Assembly (NCBI GenBank): GCA_937124585.1
Contig: CAKZKT010000116.1
Location: forward strand, 26,664-90,663
DNA: 64,000 bases
From: an uncultured Anaerolineae bacterium
GTDB taxonomy: Bacteria > Chloroflexota > Anaerolineae > CG2-30-64-16
Direction of reading: 5' to 3'
Below are positions 9,055 to 17,181 of this stretch, one piece after another (the first letter of the stretch is position 1; each line of letters opens with the position of its first letter). The position numbers and the translations under genes are program-made. The notes under the pieces were generated by a model. It ran no database searches, was not told the origin of the DNA, and saw only the letters and a list, made by a program, of their open reading frames with translations.

Positions 9055-9232
9055 ACTCTTCCTCTGTGCTACGTGCCAGGCATCTTGCAGAGTGCCTGGC
9101 ACGTGAATACAAACTCTTCCTTTCCTCTGTGCTACGTGCCAGGCATCTTGCAGAGTGTCTGGCACGTGAATACAAACTCTTCCTCTGTGTTACGTGCCAG
9201 GCATCTTGCAGAGTGCCTGGCACGTGAATACA
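9052..9232. repeat. Tandem of three GTGCCAGGC hairpins with shared spacer
   Basis: Hairpins at 9071-9105, 9134-9168 and 9192-9226 have arms ACGTGCCAGGCA and TGCCTGGCACGT; the middle copy has one base change in its right arm. The spacer, about 24-29 bases reading CAAACTCTTCCTCTGTG, is copied along with them, giving periods of 63 and 58 bases. On the minus strand the spacer carries the GAGGAAGAG ribosome site and TTG start of the oxidoreductase gene. Confidence 0.9.
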
Positions 9233-9239
9233 GCGATTT

Positions 9240-10001
9240 TCAGGCCAGCGTCCGGCGCAGGAAGGCGCGGCTCACGCGCGCGCTTTCGACCGGCGGCCGC
9301 TTCGTCTCGTCCTGTTCCACCACGACCCAGGGCAGCTCGCGGCCGCGCATGACCTCGATCACGCCGTGCAGATCCACGTCGCCTTCGCCCAGTTCCAACC
9401 ATTCGCTCCCGCGCGTGTCCTTCAGGTGAAAATAGGCGATGCGAGGGAGAAATTCGCGCGCAACGGCCACCGGATCGCCGCCTCCGCGCTGCACCCAGGC
9501 CACATCCAACAAGAAGGAGACGAGGGCCGGGTCGGTATGATCGCGCAGGAAGCGCAGCTCACGACAGTCCTGCTCGATTTCCCAGAAATGGTTGTGATAG
9601 GCCAGCCGCAACCCGTAACTCTGCGCCAGCTCGCCGATGCGGTTGAGATTGGTCGCGGCCTGGGCCAGCTCCTCGTCCGACTTGCCTCGTTTCGGGGTGC
9701 CGCTGAAGCAGAAGTGAGGTGCGCCGGCCGCTGCAGCAAACGCCATTGTTTGCTCCAGCCGGGCCAACGCATCCCGCACCGCCTGCGGATTCCAGATCTC
9801 GCCGCCTACGTGGATGCCCGCCAGTGCCAGGCCATGGTCGGCGAGCAGCTGTCGAAACGGCGCCGGCTGGCTGATGTCCAGGTGCTGGGCGCCGATCTCG
9901 ATCCCGTCATAGCCGGCGGCCTTCACATCTGCCAGCACTGCATTGAGTCGTTGTCGGTTGGCCTCCGGCCCCCAGGGCCGGGTTTGAATGCCGATTCGCA
10001 T
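9240..10001 (-). CDS. Sugar phosphate isomerase/epimerase (xylose-isomerase-like TIM barrel)
   Basis: 253 residues, single-domain TIM barrel of the AP endonuclease 2 / xylose-isomerase-like family. Metal-site motifs are present in order: GIEIGA, YHNHFWE, LDVAWV, FHLKDT and VVEQDE. Family members interconvert ketoses and aldoses or epimerise inosose and related sugars with a divalent metal. GAGGAA seven bases upstream supports the ATG at 10001. It lies 37 bases after the transaldolase gene, in the same direction, and very often such genes accompany Gfo/Idh oxidoreductases, as here. Substrate unknown. Confidence 0.85.
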   Translation of the reverse strand: MRIGIQTRPWGPEANRQRLNAVLADVKAAGYDGIEIGAQHLDISQPAPFRQLLADHGLALAGIHVGGEIWNPQAVRDALARLEQTMAFAAAAGAPHFCFSGTPKRGKSDEELAQAATNLNRIGELAQSYGLRLAYHNHFWEIEQDCRELRFLRDHTDPALVSFLLDVAWVQRGGGDPVAVAREFLPRIAYFHLKDTRGSEWLELGEGDVDLHGVIEVMRGRELPWVVVEQDETKRPPVESARVSRAFLRRTLA

Positions 10002-10038
10002 CTGTCTTCCTCTCCGCGGACGTCGGATGTTTCATGCT

Positions 10039-10701
10039 TCACTCATATTCCGTTTTGTCCCAGAAGCTGCAAAACCGCTTCAGCCCCTCGTCGGTAAACG
10101 GATGCGCGAACGAATCTTTGAACACGGCCAGCCCCGCAGTGACGATGTCGGCGCCCGCGATTGCGGCCTCGACGATCTGGCGGCCGTTGCGCACCGCGCT
10201 GACGATGATCTCGGTCTTGAAGCCGTAATTGTCGCGCATGGCCACCACTTCCTGGATGAAGCGAACGGTCTCTTCGCCGCTCGACTCCTTCCAGCCGATG
10301 AACGGCGAGACGAACGTGGCACCCAGGCGCATCGCCTGGAGCGCCTGGGACCCGGAGAAGACGAGGGTCAGGTTGACGCGAATGCCCTCCGCGCGCAGGC
10401 CGCGCAGGCCGCGGAAACCCGCCTCAGTGGCCGGCAGCTTGATGACGAAATTAGGGCTGATGGCGGCCAGCTTCTTGCCCTCGGCCACCATCTCACGCCA
10501 GTCGGTGTGATGGGGGTTGACCTCCACAGAAACCGGCAAGTCGGTGCCCTTCACGATCTCCGCGATCTCGCGGATGGTGGTCAGAAACGGTTTGCCCGCT
10601 GCCTGCACATGGCGGGGATTGGTCGTCACACCGTCCACGGCGTACATGTCGAGCGCATACTTGATTTCATCGGTGATGGCGCTGTCCAAGAAGTATTTCA
10701 T
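10039..10701 (-). CDS. Small transaldolase / fructose-6-phosphate aldolase family protein
   Basis: 220 residues, the length of the short decameric FSA/TalC class. It begins MKYFLDSA, has the TTNP motif near residue 27, and carries the Schiff-base lysine Lys88 in VIKLPAT. It ends in the helical tail typical of the family. It transfers or releases a dihydroxyacetone unit from ketose phosphates. The ATG at 10701 follows GGAGAG by five bases; the upstream extension of the frame lacks a start site. Next to a TIM-barrel isomerase it could provide the carbon-splitting step of the local pathway. Aldolase and transaldolase activity cannot be separated here. Confidence 0.88.
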   Translation of the reverse strand: MKYFLDSAITDEIKYALDMYAVDGVTTNPRHVQAAGKPFLTTIREIAEIVKGTDLPVSVEVNPHHTDWREMVAEGKKLAAISPNFVIKLPATEAGFRGLRGLRAEGIRVNLTLVFSGSQALQAMRLGATFVSPFIGWKESSGEETVRFIQEVVAMRDNYGFKTEIIVSAVRNGRQIVEAAIAGADIVTAGLAVFKDSFAHPFTDEGLKRFCSFWDKTEYE

Positions 10702-10756
10702 GAGTCTCTCCGCTATGATTTTGATCTCGATCTCAGATCGCGTTTTTGCCGTCGTC

Positions 10757-10777
10757 AGGGCGAGGTTGCCTCGCCCT
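10757..10777. repeat. GGGCGAGG hairpin, copy 1
   Basis: AGGGCGAGG, loop TTG, CCTCGCCCT: 9-base stem between the amidase stop and the transaldolase start. No U-run follows on the minus strand. Two close relatives occur at 35245-35267 and 62756-62778. Confidence 0.75.
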
Positions 10778-10812
10778 CCTTGTGACATGTTCAGAGCGCA
10801 GGAACCACGTCC

Positions 10813-12237
10813 CTACAGCTCGATGCCGACCGGCGTCCGTCGGTGCCAGTCGGTGGCCTGCTGGAAAGCATAGCCGACCCGCAGGATCACGTCTTCCCGG
10901 AACGGCTTGCCGTAGATCATCAGGCCGATGGGCAGGCCGTTGCGGGTGAAGCCGCATGGGACCGACAGCCCGCACAGCCCCAAGCCGTTGCCGATGGCCG
11001 TGTTGCGCAGGTAGCGAGTGTTGTACTGGACATAAGTATCCAGGCTGGCATCGGCCTCGGCCACCGGCACGGCCGGGATCATGGTCGTCGGCACGAGCAG
11101 AGCGTCCACATCGCGCAGCGCGGCCACGGCGCGCGCGCGCAGATCGGGCAGCGCCCACTGTGCCCGGATGTAGTCGGCCGCGCTGATCTGCTTCGCTGCC
11201 ATGATGCGAGTCCCGACGATCGGGTCGTAGTCGGCGAAATGGCGCTCGATCCGGTCACGGTGCACCGCGTACGCCTCGGCGCTGCCGATGATGCCGCGCG
11301 GGTTCAGCCGCTCGGCCTCGGCGGCTTCGGGAAATTCGATGCTCGTGACGTGCGCGCCCAGGTCGGCGAAGACCTCGCCACAGGCGCGCACCGCCGCGAC
11401 GACCTCCGGATCGGCGCCGTCCCAGAAGGTGCTTTCGGCGAACGCGATGCGCAGCCCACGCACGCCTGCGCGCAGCCCGGCCAGTACATCCTGCTCGACG
11501 TGCACGGTGGACGGGTCGGCGGGATCGCGGCCGCGAATCACCTGGTAGACGAGCGCGGCATCTTCCACCGAACGCGTCAGCGGCCCGACCGAATCGAGGG
11601 TGTAGCTGAGCGGGAAGACGCCGGCCCGGCTGACCTGGCCGACGGTGGTCTTCAGCCCGGTGATGCCGCAGAGCGCGGCCGGGATGCGCACCGAGCCGCC
11701 CGTGTCGGTGCCCAGCGCCATGGGTGCCAGGCCCGCGGCCACCGCCACCGCAGAACCGCTGCTCGATCCGCCCGGCACGTGGGGCGTTTCGTGCCACGGG
11801 TTGTGGGGCGTGCCGTGATGGTGGTTGATGCCCACTCCGCCGAACGCGAACTGCACGGTGACCGTCTTGCCGAGCAGGACCATGCCGGCCTGCGCCAGTC
11901 GTTTGACTACGGCGGCGTCTTCAGCGGCGATGTTATCGGCCAGCAGGTTCGAGCCGGCCGTGGTCGCCACACCGGCCACGTCAAACAGATCTTTCAGCGC
12001 GTAGGGGATGCCGTGCAGCGGGCCAAGCGAGCGGCCAGAGCGCAGGGCAGCCTCTGCGGCATGCGCTTCGGCCAGGCCGCGTTCGGCAAGCACCAGCCGA
12101 AACGCGCCAAGCCGGCCGTTTAGCGCCGTAATGCGCGCCAGGAAATGCTCGGTGAGGGCGACCGGCGAGAGGGCTCCGCTGTGGATCTGTCGCGCCAGCT
12201 CGGAGATGGTCTGATAATGCAAGGGGATTTCGTTCAC
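10813..12237 (-). CDS. Amidase signature family enzyme
   Basis: 474 residues. The Ser-cisSer-Lys triad is complete: Lys82 in YALKDLFDV, cis-Ser158 in PGGSSSGSA, nucleophile Ser182 in GTDTGGSVRIPA. The closest familiar relatives are GatA-like amidases. There is no gatB or gatC beside it, so a stand-alone amidase acting on an amide or ester is more likely than the tRNA amidotransferase. It lies 80 bases downstream of the ABC permease gene and may belong to the same transcript; it could deacylate an amidated sugar or simply be a passenger. Confidence 0.85.
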   Translation of the reverse strand: MNEIPLHYQTISELARQIHSGALSPVALTEHFLARITALNGRLGAFRLVLAERGLAEAHAAEAALRSGRSLGPLHGIPYALKDLFDVAGVATTAGSNLLADNIAAEDAAVVKRLAQAGMVLLGKTVTVQFAFGGVGINHHHGTPHNPWHETPHVPGGSSSGSAVAVAAGLAPMALGTDTGGSVRIPAALCGITGLKTTVGQVSRAGVFPLSYTLDSVGPLTRSVEDAALVYQVIRGRDPADPSTVHVEQDVLAGLRAGVRGLRIAFAESTFWDGADPEVVAAVRACGEVFADLGAHVTSIEFPEAAEAERLNPRGIIGSAEAYAVHRDRIERHFADYDPIVGTRIMAAKQISAADYIRAQWALPDLRARAVAALRDVDALLVPTTMIPAVPVAEADASLDTYVQYNTRYLRNTAIGNGLGLCGLSVPCGFTRNGLPIGLMIYGKPFREDVILRVGYAFQQATDWHRRTPVGIEL

Positions 12238-12317
12238 AGTGGTCTTTCTGTGTCTCTCTGTGATTGCTGTCCCGGCCTACACTCTGGCGGGGGCTGCGCT
12301 GCGACGCCGGTTGCGCA

Positions 12318-13196
12318 CTACCGGCCTCCAAAGCCGGTCATCGCGATGCCCTGCACGAAGTAGCGTTGCGCCACCAGAAACAGGGCGATGATCGGCGCCA
12401 CCATGACGGTGCCCGCGGCGAAGACCAGCTCCCAGTTGGCCGCGTTGGAGTCGTTGATCGAGCGGATGCCTAGCGCCAGCGTCCATTTGTCCATGCTGTT
12501 GATGTAGATCAACGGCTCCAGGAAGCTGTTGTAGTGCTGGAGCAGGGCGAAGACGGCCACCGTGGCGATGACCGGCTTGCAGAGCGGCAGCAGGATCTCG
12601 GTGAGGATACGGATGCGGCTTGCGCCGTCAATCAACGCAGCCTCTTCCAGCTCCATCGGGATGCCGCGGAAGAACTGCTGGATCAGGAAGACGTACAGGG
12701 CCGTGCCCGCGCACCAGTACGGCACGATTAGCGGCAACCAGGTGTCAATCCAGCCCAGGTGCTTGAAAATGATGAAGCGCGGAATCAGCGTCACCACTTC
12801 GGGCAGCATCATGGTGGCGATGAGCAGCGAGAAGAACAGATCACGCCCCGGCCAGCGGATGCGCGCAAAGGCATATGCCACCATCACCGAGGAGATGACC
12901 GTGCCGATCACCGACAACGCCACCACGATGACCGTATTCTCGGCGAATTTGGCGAGCGGAATCACCTGGAAGACGCGAACGTAGTTGCTCCATTGCGGGT
13001 CTCGTGGGATCCAGGTGATCGGATGCTGGAAAATCTCGGTAGAGGCCTTGAGCGACGCCGAGATCATCCACAGCGTCGGCACCAGAAACGTGACCAGCAG
13101 GAAGGTCATCAAGACCTGGAGCGCGATTAGCCAGAGGCGTTCCAGGAGTTGTCGGCGGGAAAACACCGGCTTGCGCAGAACAGCTGTGCTCGCCAT
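12318..13196 (-). CDS. Carbohydrate ABC transporter permease (MalG-like)
   Basis: 292 residues, six transmembrane helices, EAA loop EEAALIDGAS near residue 190 for contact with the ATPase. A typical CUT1-class second permease. AGGAG lies eight bases before the ATG. It follows the other permease by 9 bases. No ATPase gene is in the locus; CUT1 systems commonly share a distant MsmK-type ATPase. Confidence 0.92.
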   Translation of the reverse strand: MASTAVLRKPVFSRRQLLERLWLIALQVLMTFLLVTFLVPTLWMISASLKASTEIFQHPITWIPRDPQWSNYVRVFQVIPLAKFAENTVIVVALSVIGTVISSVMVAYAFARIRWPGRDLFFSLLIATMMLPEVVTLIPRFIIFKHLGWIDTWLPLIVPYWCAGTALYVFLIQQFFRGIPMELEEAALIDGASRIRILTEILLPLCKPVIATVAVFALLQHYNSFLEPLIYINSMDKWTLALGIRSINDSNAANWELVFAAGTVMVAPIIALFLVAQRYFVQGIAMTGFGGR

Positions 13197-13205
13197 CGTT
13201 GTCTC

Positions 13206-14120
13206 CTATGCCTCGTAGTAGACCCAGCGATTGGACAGATAGAACTGGGCGATCGTGAAACCGACGATGATCACGAACAGTTCCCAGGAGAGGGCGGCGG
13301 CATAGCCCATGTTGAAGAACTGGAACCCCTGCTGCCAGATGTTCAGCACCACGAAAAGGGTGGCGTTCTCTGGCCCGCCATCGGTCATGATCTTGGCCGG
13401 AATGAAGGTTTGAAACGAATTGATGATGGCGATGACCATGTTGTAGAAGATCAGCGGCGTCATCATCGGGATGGTGATGTGCAGCAGGCGTTTGAACGCG
13501 CCGGCGCCGTCAATGCTGGCCGCTTCGTACAGGCTCTGCGGGATGTTGCCCAGCCCGGCGATGAAGATCACCATCTGGCGGCCGATCATCCAGAACGACA
13601 TAATAATGAAAGCCGGTTTCGCCAGGTTCACGTCGAAGAGCCATTTCTGCGGCGGAATGCCTACCCAGCTGAGCGCCTCGTTGAGGATGCCGTATTCGTA
13701 GTGGAAAACGCGCTGCCAGACGACCGCGCTGGCGACCAGCGGCACGATGATGGGCAGATAGAAGCCGGAACGGTAGAGATCACGGAACTTCAGCTTCTGG
13801 GTGAGCGCCAGCGCCAGGCTGAAGGAGATCACCAGCTGGAACGGCACCGCAATGAACGTATAGTACGCGCTGTTATAGAGGCTGAGGTTCGCACGCGCAT
13901 CGCCGATCATCTTGATGAAATTTTGCAGTCCGATGAAACGCGGCGGCGACAGCAGGTCCCACTTGTGAAATGAGAGCCAGATCGAATACAGCATCGGGAA
14001 GGCCGTGAAGGCCAGGAAGCCGATGATGAAGGGCGCGGCGAAAAAGTACCCGGCGGCCCATTCGCGCAGCTTGAGCCGGCTGGGCAATCGCGATCGCGGC
14101 ATCACGGTGCTTGCGGCCAT
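13206..14120 (-). CDS. Carbohydrate ABC transporter permease (MalF-like)
   Basis: 304 residues, six transmembrane helices, EAA loop LYEAASIDGAGA. The start at 14120 (MAASTVMPRSRL) is preceded by AAGGAG at eight bases; the frame extends to 14159 without a site. It pairs with the MalG-like permease and the solute-binding lipoprotein upstream to form a CUT1 importer for an oligosaccharide. Confidence 0.92.
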   Translation of the reverse strand: MAASTVMPRSRLPSRLKLREWAAGYFFAAPFIIGFLAFTAFPMLYSIWLSFHKWDLLSPPRFIGLQNFIKMIGDARANLSLYNSAYYTFIAVPFQLVISFSLALALTQKLKFRDLYRSGFYLPIIVPLVASAVVWQRVFHYEYGILNEALSWVGIPPQKWLFDVNLAKPAFIIMSFWMIGRQMVIFIAGLGNIPQSLYEAASIDGAGAFKRLLHITIPMMTPLIFYNMVIAIINSFQTFIPAKIMTDGGPENATLFVVLNIWQQGFQFFNMGYAAALSWELFVIIVGFTIAQFYLSNRWVYYEA

Positions 14121-14144
14121 CGAGAATCTCCTTCGGGAACGTGC

Positions 14145-14231
14145 AACGTCAGGCGTCAAACGCGGCAGTCAGGGGCAAAGATCCATCTTTCACGCCTGAC
14201 GCCTGACGCTTCATACCTCACACTTCACGCC
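14145..14231. repeat. Degenerate CGTCAGG/CGCCTGACG-type tract
   Basis: The gap between binding protein and permease is filled by short, imperfect repeats of CGCCTGACG, CTTCACGCC and similar words. Comparable tracts occur near 28672, 32985, 34720, 48800, 49617, 57015 and 62727. No gene is visible. Confidence 0.6.
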
Positions 14232-15668
14232 TCACGCCTTATTCGCCTCGTCGAGCATCTTTTGCAGTTCCGCGTCCACCTTGGGCAGCACCTCGGAAGC
14301 CTTCGCCTTGCCCGCGATCATCGGATCCCAGCCGATCGGCTTGATGACCTCGCTCCACATCTTGGAGCGCGGCACCACGCTGACCACGTCAATTTGCCCG
14401 CGCTTGAAGGCTTCGAGGAACGCCTTGCCGTTGGCGACGCCATAGAGTTCCTTGATCTTGGGGATCCAGAAGCTCTCCACCAGCTTCGGATCGTTCGGGA
14501 TGCGGCCGGTGGTCTCGGAGTAGATCTTGTTGCCCTCCTCGCCCGCCATGAAGGCCGCGAAGGCCCATGCAGCTTCCTGTGTTTCCGGCTTGCTCTTGGG
14601 AATCGCCAGGCCCTCCGACCAGCCACGATGCGGCCGACTGGCATCCTTGTGCTTGGGCATCAGGACGACGTCGAACTCGACCTCTTTCTTCTGTTCGCGC
14701 AAGGTCGGGCTGTTGAGCTGGGTGAAGAACCAGGCTCCCTCATATTTCATCGCGCAGTTGCCGGTCTGGATCGTGTTCGCGCCGCCCGATTGATCGGCCG
14801 GAGTCGGCGCGATCTTCAGCGTATTATACACGTCATTGGCCATAAGCTGTACAATTTCGACGATTTCCGGTGTGTTGAACTGCGCCTTCTTCGGGTCTAC
14901 GATGCTGTCGAACTCGCGCTTGCCGGTGCCGACGATCCAGCCGATGTCGCGGAACCAGCTGCCGTTGGCCTGCAGGCCGAACATCTTGTTCGGGCCGTCG
15001 GTTTTCGTCAGCTTCTTGGCGATCTCCATGAACTCCTCGAAGGTCCAGTCATCGGTCGGGAAGGGGATGCCGGCCTCCTGGAACGGCTTCTTGGCGTAGA
15101 ACATGAGCATGGTGGCCATCTGCAACGGGATCAGGTAGCGCTTGCCTTTGCGCCGGGTGCTGACGTCCAGGCCGGCGATTCCCTCGGCATACGGCCCGGT
15201 CAGCTTGTCGCGACTGATCCAATCGTCCACGGGCACGAGCAGCCCCTTGTCGGCGTAGGTTTGCCATTCCCAACCCTGGAACGACGAGAGGTGGGGCGGC
15301 GTGCCGCCGGCAATCATGGTCTGGAGTTTCGGATAGAAGTTGTTGCCAGGGTCGGCGATGCTGGTCACCTTGACGGTGACGTTCGGGTTGCGTTCCATGT
15401 ACAGCTTGTGGAGCTTCTCCCAGGCCGGGATGTCCGTGTTGTCGCCCCAGGCCAGGAAGTCCACCGTGATGGGCGCCTTTGCCGCAGGCGCAGCAGCCGG
15501 CGCTTTGGTCGGCTCCGGCGCGGCCGGCGCTTTGGTCGGCTCGGCCTGGGCCGGAGCAGCCGGGGCCGGCGCGGGGGCGGGCTGGGCGCAAGCCGCCAGT
15601 GCCATCGCCGTCATGCCTGAGCCGGCCAGCATCAGGAACTGCTTGCGGGAGAGTTTTTTGCTCATCAT
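14232..15668 (-). CDS. Sugar-binding lipoprotein of the ABC importer (family 1 solute-binding protein)
   Basis: 478 residues. A basic twin-Lys/Arg start is followed by a hydrophobic stretch and the lipobox LAAC (Cys27), so it is lipid-anchored outside the membrane. A low-complexity Ala/Pro linker (residues 28-63, PTKAPAAPEPTKAPAAA) leads into the family 1 binding fold (VDFLAWGDN and a GWEWQTYADKGLL stretch). It captures the sugar for the two permeases downstream. GGAG nine bases upstream supports the double-Met start. The long linker is common in Chloroflexota lipoproteins. Ligand unknown; context suggests plant-type oligosaccharides. Confidence 0.92.
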   Translation of the reverse strand: MMSKKLSRKQFLMLAGSGMTAMALAACAQPAPAPAPAAPAQAEPTKAPAAPEPTKAPAAAPAAKAPITVDFLAWGDNTDIPAWEKLHKLYMERNPNVTVKVTSIADPGNNFYPKLQTMIAGGTPPHLSSFQGWEWQTYADKGLLVPVDDWISRDKLTGPYAEGIAGLDVSTRRKGKRYLIPLQMATMLMFYAKKPFQEAGIPFPTDDWTFEEFMEIAKKLTKTDGPNKMFGLQANGSWFRDIGWIVGTGKREFDSIVDPKKAQFNTPEIVEIVQLMANDVYNTLKIAPTPADQSGGANTIQTGNCAMKYEGAWFFTQLNSPTLREQKKEVEFDVVLMPKHKDASRPHRGWSEGLAIPKSKPETQEAAWAFAAFMAGEEGNKIYSETTGRIPNDPKLVESFWIPKIKELYGVANGKAFLEAFKRGQIDVVSVVPRSKMWSEVIKPIGWDPMIAGKAKASEVLPKVDAELQKMLDEANKA

Positions 15669-15786
15669 TGGGTCTCACTCCTTCGGTTGGTAGACTGAAA
15701 ATTGGTAGCCTGGTAAATCGGTGATCGAGAAATGGCTTTCTTCTGTCGGTGCTCTCCAACGATCGGACGGGCGTTCTTCTTCTTTC

Positions 15787-15798
15787 TCACCTCCTTTG
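15787..15798 (-). other. Orphan ribosome-site-like motif in the 151-base gap before the binding protein gene
   Basis: On the minus strand the gap contains AAAGGAGGTGAG, a near-perfect Shine-Dalgarno match, with no ATG at usable distance. It may be a remnant of a lost small gene, or chance. I see no clear promoter in this gap. Confidence 0.25.
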
Positions 15799-15819
15799 TT
15801 CTTCGCGGTCATGCCGTGT

Positions 15820-17163
15820 TCACGTCAACCGCAATACCGGCAGCTCCAGCAGCTTCGCCAGAGCCAGCAGCTCGGCCACATAATCGCCGTAGGTCAACGC
15901 GATATGATGGTCGAGGCCGTTGTCCATGATCGTCGCCAGCACGTCGGCGGCCGGCCGGTCGAAGCGCAACACGCCCGACGTGCCGCTGAAGCTGAGCGGC
16001 GCACGGAGCATCTCGCCACGGCCGACCACCAGCGTGTAGCTGCCTTTCGCCTCTGTGAGCCGGGCGATGGTGACGCGGCCCGGCTTGAGCGGGAATTCCA
16101 TCAACAACGACAGCCGGCGGTTAGAATGGATTGTGCCGCGCGGCCGGAACTCCGGATCGGCCATCGCCAGCGGCGCCTGTCCGCAGTGCCAGACGACCGC
16201 GTTGTCCGCGTCGAGGTCGAAGCCGACCACATCGGTGCCGAACGCCGGTTCGCCGCTCAGCCACTGCAGGATGAGCTGGGTGAGCGTGCCGTTGACGTCG
16301 GCCTCGCACGAACAGGGCGTCAGCCCATCGGTGAGCAGCGACATGGCGCCGCAGGCCGCGCAGCCCAGCTCGGTGAAAAATTCCGGCCAGCAGCGCACCG
16401 CCAGCGCCTGCAGCCCCTCGGCCCGCGCCAGGCGCCTCAGGCTGAGGTAAGCGGCCACGGTGCCACGCAGCGCAGGCTGATCGAGCGCGTCCAGGCCGTC
16501 CACGCGCCGTTTCAGCTCAGCGAGCGCGTGCTCCACCGCATCGTCGGCGGTCGTTCGCACCTCGGCGAAGAGATCGGCCAGCTCTGTGCGCACCACCTGG
16601 CTGCCGAACCGCGCGGCGAGCGCGTCGGCATCATAGGAACATGGCTCGAAGCCGATCGGATGGTCGCCGATGCGGCCGATGCGCGCCGAGCGCAGCAGCC
16701 GCTTGACCCGTCCCGCTCGCGCCAGGGTCAGCAGCGAGCGCAGCGCGGCCGCATCATCCGGCGCCGCGTAGAGCCACTCGTAGTGCACACCGGCCCGCGT
16801 CAGCGCGTGGCCGGCCAGATTGATGCCGCAGAAAGAATTCAGCCGCAGCCGGCCACCGGTGCGCGCTTCGGGCACGGCCCACAGCAACAACGGCGCGTGG
16901 ATCGCCTGTGCCAGCCGGACAACCACGCTGCTGTCGGCGAAGCTGGCCTGAAAGGCCACCAGCAGATCGAGCGGCGCGTCCCGGAGACCGGCGATCGCCG
17001 CCTCGGTCGCGGCCGCGTCCATGATGAGCGCCGCGGGACCGCTGACCTGGCAGCCCGCGTCGATCAGTGCCTGCTGCAGCCGGCCGGCGATCTCGGCAGC
17101 CAGCGCAGTGTCAAATGTGGGGCGAGCGATCGGCGCCAGGCCGATGTGAAGTGTGGTGTCCAA
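15820..17163 (-). CDS. L-fucose isomerase-like protein
   Basis: 447 residues. Fold-level resemblance to the C-terminal half of L-fucose/arabinose isomerases is seen in the central [26 protein letters not shown] region, the [31 protein letters not shown] region and the terminal [11 protein letters not shown] segment with candidate metal or substrate histidines. Starts with TTG 18 bases after the ROK gene stop; AAGGCG precedes it. Co-transcription with the ROK regulator implies the regulator senses the pathway this protein serves. It could isomerise a ketose/aldose or be a non-catalytic relative. Weakly assigned. Confidence 0.65.
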   Translation of the reverse strand: MDTTLHIGLAPIARPTFDTALAAEIAGRLQQALIDAGCQVSGPAALIMDAAATEAAIAGLRDAPLDLLVAFQASFADSSVVVRLAQAIHAPLLLWAVPEARTGGRLRLNSFCGINLAGHALTRAGVHYEWLYAAPDDAAALRSLLTLARAGRVKRLLRSARIGRIGDHPIGFEPCSYDADALAARFGSQVVRTELADLFAEVRTTADDAVEHALAELKRRVDGLDALDQPALRGTVAAYLSLRRLARAEGLQALAVRCWPEFFTELGCAACGAMSLLTDGLTPCSCEADVNGTLTQLILQWLSGEPAFGTDVVGFDLDADNAVVWHCGQAPLAMADPEFRPRGTIHSNRRLSLLMEFPLKPGRVTIARLTEAKGSYTLVVGRGEMLRAPLSFSGTSGVLRFDRPAADVLATIMDNGLDHHIALTYGDYVAELLALAKLLELPVLRLT

Positions 17164-17181
17164 ATGATCGCCTTTCGTAGC

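Noticed and set aside
9054..9165. An N-terminal extension of the oxidoreductase reading through the repeats
   Set aside because: The extra residues are encoded by hairpins (repeating DAWHV-like peptide) and precede a good ribosome site and the Rossmann start. The same peptide appears in the false extension of serS.
3082..10701. A sulfoquinovose (sulfoglycolysis) locus, from GH31, transaldolase and UxaA/SuyAB-like genes
   Set aside because: The GH31 follows YicI in both catalytic motifs and surroundings and shows no clear sulfonate-binding signature; the LacD-type aldolase is 25 kb away and no sulfolactaldehyde enzyme is seen.
10813..12237. GatA subunit of the tRNA amidotransferase
   Set aside because: No gatB or gatC nearby and it sits in a sugar transport locus; called as a stand-alone amidase.
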